Source: Burkholderia sp. WAC0059 (GTDB taxonomy: Bacteria; Pseudomonadota; Gammaproteobacteria; Burkholderiales; Burkholderiaceae). From it: DNA of 64,000 nucleotides. Shown here in pieces: positions 63,328-64,000 of this stretch (positions are counted from its first letter, which is position 1; each line of letters begins with the position of its first letter). The translations under genes and the position numbers were made by a program. The stretch spans positions 62,001 to 126,000 of the forward strand of contig NZ_PNEO01000012.1 in NCBI RefSeq assembly GCF_002870125.1, written 5' to 3'. Below the pieces are notes generated by a model. It was not told the origin of the DNA. It saw nothing but the letters and a program-made list of their open reading frames with translations, and did not search any database.

Positions 63328-64000
63328 TCCGCACCGTCGCGTCCCGCCTGCTGCAGGCGATCCCGCTCTTTCTCGCGATCTCCGTGCTCGTGTTCGCGTC
63401 CGCGCATCTCGCGCCGGGCGACCCGATCTCCAACGCGCTGACGGGCCAGGTATCACAGGCGTCGATCGACGCCATCCGCCACGCCTACGGGCTGGACCGC
63501 CCGCTCGCCGGGCAGTACTTCGTCTGGCTCGGCCACTTCCTGTCCGGCCAGTGGGGCGACTCGATCGTCCTCAGGGTGCCGGTCGCGAGCATTCTCGGTC
63601 CCGCGTTCCGCAACACGCTGCTGCTCGCGGGCGCGGCCGTCGTCATCTGCGTGGTCTTCGGCGTCGCGATCGGCGTGGCGGCGGGGCTCAACCGCGGCTC
63701 GCGCGTCGACCTGTTCTCGATGTTCGCGATCCAGCTCGGCCACAACGTGCCGATCTTCTGGCTCGGCCTCGCGCTGGTCTGGCTCTTCTCGCTGAAACTG
63801 CACTGGCTGCCGTCCTCCGGCATCGCCGACCTGCGCGGCGACGGCGGCCCGCTCGACCTCGCGCGCCATCTGGTCCTGCCCGCGTTCTCGGCCGCCGTGA
63901 TCTCCATGCTGATCCTCGCCCGCCTCGTGCGCGCAAGCGTGATCGAGATCGCGCGCTCCGACTACGTCCGCACCTGCGAATCGCTCGGTTTCCCGCGCGC
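63324..64000 (+). CDS. ABC transporter permease, DppB family (3' end outside window)
   Basis: Open frame from the ATG at 63324 to the right edge, 225 codons. 'MIRTVASRLLQAIPLFLAIS' and 'HLAPGDPISNAL' are the DppB/OppB N-terminus; membrane segments and 'FRNTLLLAGAAVVICVVFGV' follow, then the conserved 'RLVRASVIEIARSDYVRTCE' (EAA loop region). First permease of a dpp-like operon; the second permease and ATPases should follow. Confidence 0.92.
   Translation, partial: MIRTVASRLLQAIPLFLAISVLVFASAHLAPGDPISNALTGQVSQASIDAIRHAYGLDRPLAGQYFVWLGHFLSGQWGDSIVLRVPVASILGPAFRNTLLLAGAAVVICVVFGVAIGVAAGLNRGSRVDLFSMFAIQLGHNVPIFWLGLALVWLFSLKLHWLPSSGIADLRGDGGPLDLARHLVLPAFSAAVISMLILARLVRASVIEIARSDYVRTCESLGFPR

Noticed and set aside
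1..64000. CRISPR array
   Set aside because: No regularly spaced direct repeats of 24-40 bp were seen; the only short repeat arrays are the 10-mers at 37851 and the att-side repeats.
1..64000. Insertion sequences or transposases
   Set aside because: No DDE, HUH or serine transposase motif is recognisable in any frame, so decay in 45-50 kb is by point mutation, frameshift and deletion, not IS insertion.

Overview
The window looks like a Burkholderia sensu lato genome (Burkholderia, Paraburkholderia or Caballeronia). The evidence is high GC, the family types seen, and a betaproteobacterial tRNA-Asn 3' end. Roughly positions 1-52,575 look like the inner and right-hand part of a large integrated conjugative or genomic island. 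Positions 52,576-64,000 look like chromosome. The boundary is a 48-bp 3' fragment of tRNA-Asn (52528-52575) that has no 5' half, which is what tRNA-targeted integration leaves at the distal end. The intact tRNA and the integrase would then lie left of this window. No integrase is visible here, and one island covering everything to the left is an inference.

Layout. (1) 1-8.2 kb, minus strand: two large TPR proteins with a glycosyltransferase-like C-terminus, an orphan pair of minor pseudopilins (gspI, gspJ), APS kinase cysC, and a TIGR03032-type protein, suggesting a surface or secreted-product locus. (2) 8.3-12.5 kb: small unknown genes, a lone Phd-like antitoxin, an XRE regulator with a clear promoter and operator, and a four-helix membrane-protein gene broken by an amber codon. 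(3) 12.6-17.0 kb: metabolic cargo, namely LysR with ketopantoate reductase-like dehydrogenase, and amidase with LysR. (4) 17.4-37.5 kb, minus strand: one tightly overlapping transfer operon. In transcription order it runs ParA-like, trbM, virB1, B2, B3, B4, B6, B5, B7, B8, B9, B10, B11, dam, a coupling protein split into membrane and ATPase halves, TraC-like primase, LPD7 protein, MobC, relaxase, second dam. A sigma70-like promoter, 10-bp tandem repeats and two terminator-like hairpins precede it. (5) 38.1-40.3 kb: AlpA regulator, small unknowns and a frameshifted RES-toxin remnant.

(6) 40.4-45.1 kb: an AraC regulator divergent from an avrD-like gene, aldo/keto reductase, SDR and type II thioesterase. 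This is a compact putative signal or elicitor biosynthesis operon (syringolide-like chemistry is the hypothesis). (7) 45.4-51.9 kb: an eroding cluster with SHMT-like, formyltransferase, carbamoyltransferase and amidohydrolase genes, two intact LysE exporters and a divergent MocR regulator. At least three of the enzyme genes are broken. (8) 51.9-52.6 kb: island end, with a LysR remnant, a perfect 29-bp palindrome, repeated 17-mers and the tRNA-Asn fragment.

(9) 52.7-64.0 kb, chromosome: a VapC remnant, a divergent LysR/SDR pair, a tartrate locus (dctA-like carrier, D-tartrate dehydratase, PcaB-family lyase) with a divergent GntR regulator and a clear operator palindrome, a divergent HxlR/flavodoxin pair, a SnoaL-like exported protein, and the start of a dipeptide-type ABC transporter operon cut by the right edge.
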